A DNA stretch of 64,000 nucleotides, from positions 10,699-74,698 of the forward strand of contig JBAXTE010000020.1 of assembly GCA_037130365.1 (NCBI GenBank), given 5' to 3'. The stretch's first letter is position 1. Every line of letters begins with the position of its first letter. A model generated the notes under the pieces. The model was given only the letters and a program-made list of their open reading frames with translations. It searched no databases and was not told the origin of the DNA. Origin of the DNA: JBAXTE01 sp037130365 (GTDB taxonomy: Bacteria > Bacteroidota > Bacteroidia > Bacteroidales > WCHB1-69). A program made the translations under genes and the position numbers. Below are positions 63,360 to 64,000 of the stretch, one piece after another.

Positions 63360-63391
63360 GCACTACAACATTGATTCATTTGTTGTGGTGC
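63360..63391 (+). terminator. rho-independent terminator of the M16 protease gene
   Basis: An 11-bp stem GCACTACAACA / TGTTGTGGTGC (one G-T pair), 10-nt loop, is followed by a run of six T. It lies 70 nt past the stop. Confidence 0.85.
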
Positions 63392-63404
63392 TTTTTTCAT
63401 GACT

Positions 63405-63483
63405 ATTTGGGCGTGTTCCGCGCTATCCGCTACAATCTTTTTTTTCAAAAAAGGATTTCCACTCCTATCCCGCACGCAAAAAG
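63405..63483. repeat. structured dispersed repeat, copy 2 (short form)
   Basis: The element carries the same outer words as copy 1 at 40467-40614: ATTTGGGCGTG, a GCTATCCGCTACAATC core, GGATTTCCACTCCTATCCC and GCACGCAAAAAG. Here the centre is short: a T-run and A-run separated by C form the hairpin. The two copies share the flanks but differ in the interior, as expected for a structured element with a variable tip. Confidence 0.75.
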
Positions 63484-63497
63484 AAAAAGGGAATAAT

Positions 63498-64000
63498 CAG
63501 AAGAGTTAAGTCGGAGGTCTGTGTATTAAGTAAAAGCAGAACAAGTGAAACAAGTAGAACAAGTGTGAAAAGTAAAACAAGAAAGTCCTTAAAGCTGCAG
63601 AGCAGCGCAATCTATGTAAAAAAACAATCCAGATAAAAAAGGTGCAGAGCACCGAAACCTTAAAGTTGAACATCAAAAAGACGGAGGAATTGAATCAGAA
63701 GTAAACAGCCAACAATAGCAATAATTGGATAAAAATAAGGCAATCCATAAAAATTGCGAAAAGTAAAAAACAGAAGAGTTAAGACCAAAGATAGAGTTGG
63801 TGTAATAGGTAAAGCAAGTGAAACAAGTGTGACAAGTTAAACAAGAAAGTCCTTAAAGTTGCAGAGCAGCGCAATCTATGTAAAAAAAACAATCCAGATA
63901 AAAAAGGTGCAGAGCACCGAAACCTTAAATTTGAACATCAAAAATACGGAGGAATTGAATCAGAAGTAAACAGCCAACAATAGCAATAATTGGATAAAAA
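63498..64000. repeat. tandem ~273-bp non-coding repeat, running off the window
   Basis: Unit 1 spans 63498-63770 and unit 2 starts at 63771 and reaches the window edge. Each begins CAGAAGAGTTAAG, passes through AACAAGTG words, then a strongly conserved block (63575-63735 against 63839-64000, nearly identical over about 160 nt). The block includes two 5-bp hairpins with AGA loops, GCTGCAGAGCAGC and GGTGCAGAGCACC. In unit 2 the first becomes GTTGCAGAGCAGC, which keeps pairing with a G-T pair. No open frame is seen. The array probably continues to the right. Confidence 0.8.

Noticed and set aside
63498..64000. CRISPR array at the right end
   Set aside because: The repeats are ~273 bp and nearly identical throughout, without short direct repeats and unique spacers, and no cas genes are present.

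Overview
The window is low-GC chromosomal DNA from a Bacteroidota bacterium. Evidence includes a type A T9SS sorting domain on the subtilase at 6683-9202, a gliding-associated (type B) C-terminal domain on the giant protein at 13766-17299, a PorP/SprF-like barrel at 44471-46171, many small outer-membrane beta-barrels, an RprXY-like two-component pair, a long-tailed ribosomal S16, and repeated promoter matches to the Bacteroidota consensus TTG-N19-TAnnTTTG. KdsB shows a Gram-negative, KDO-containing envelope. Aspartase, HydF and the futalosine menaquinone enzyme MqnE suggest an anaerobic or facultative lifestyle. I cannot assign a genus.

Layout. 1-9.4 kb: cut-off secreted gene, aspartase plus peptide-binding lipoprotein, barrel protein, Tex, T9SS subtilase. 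9.4-13.5 kb: plus-strand run of deoxynucleoside kinase, kdsB, HU/SPOR membrane protein, trmB, an alkyltransferase-like protein and a small membrane protein. 13.7-21 kb: minus-strand eight-repeat T9SS adhesin, prolyl-tRNA editing protein, secreted unknown, and a glycosyltransferase fused to a sugar-transferase-like half. 21-26.5 kb: E2 acyltransferase, DivIC/FtsB-like protein, DUF2007 protein and envelope unknowns. 26.5-32.2 kb: priA, hot-dog thioesterase, histidine kinase and response regulator. 32.3-43.7 kb: PNGase F-like secreted amidase, parE, AddA/RecB-like helicase-nuclease, C1-like protease, esterase, and the rpsP-rimM-methyltransferase operon. 43.9-48.9 kb: ECF sigma factor overlapping an anti-sigma/SprF-like fusion, arfB, GT39-like protein. 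48.9-56.2 kb: mqnE-gap operon, POT transporter, RhuM, YqaA, DEAD-box helicase. 56.4-64 kb: Crp/Fnr-barrel-hydF operon, two barrel proteins, M16 protease, then a repeat-rich non-coding end.

Most genes are housekeeping or envelope functions. No phage, insertion sequence, CRISPR array, rRNA or tRNA was recognised. The most unusual items are the sigma factor paired with one polypeptide that appears to join an anti-sigma-like cytoplasmic end, an inner-membrane segment, a long Ser/Asn/Gln linker and an SprF-like outer-membrane barrel; a Crp/Fnr-barrel-hydF operon; two copies of a structured dispersed element (40467-40614 and 63405-63483); a tandem ~273-bp repeat running off the right end; and a ~115-nt hairpin-forming palindrome at 3260-3377.
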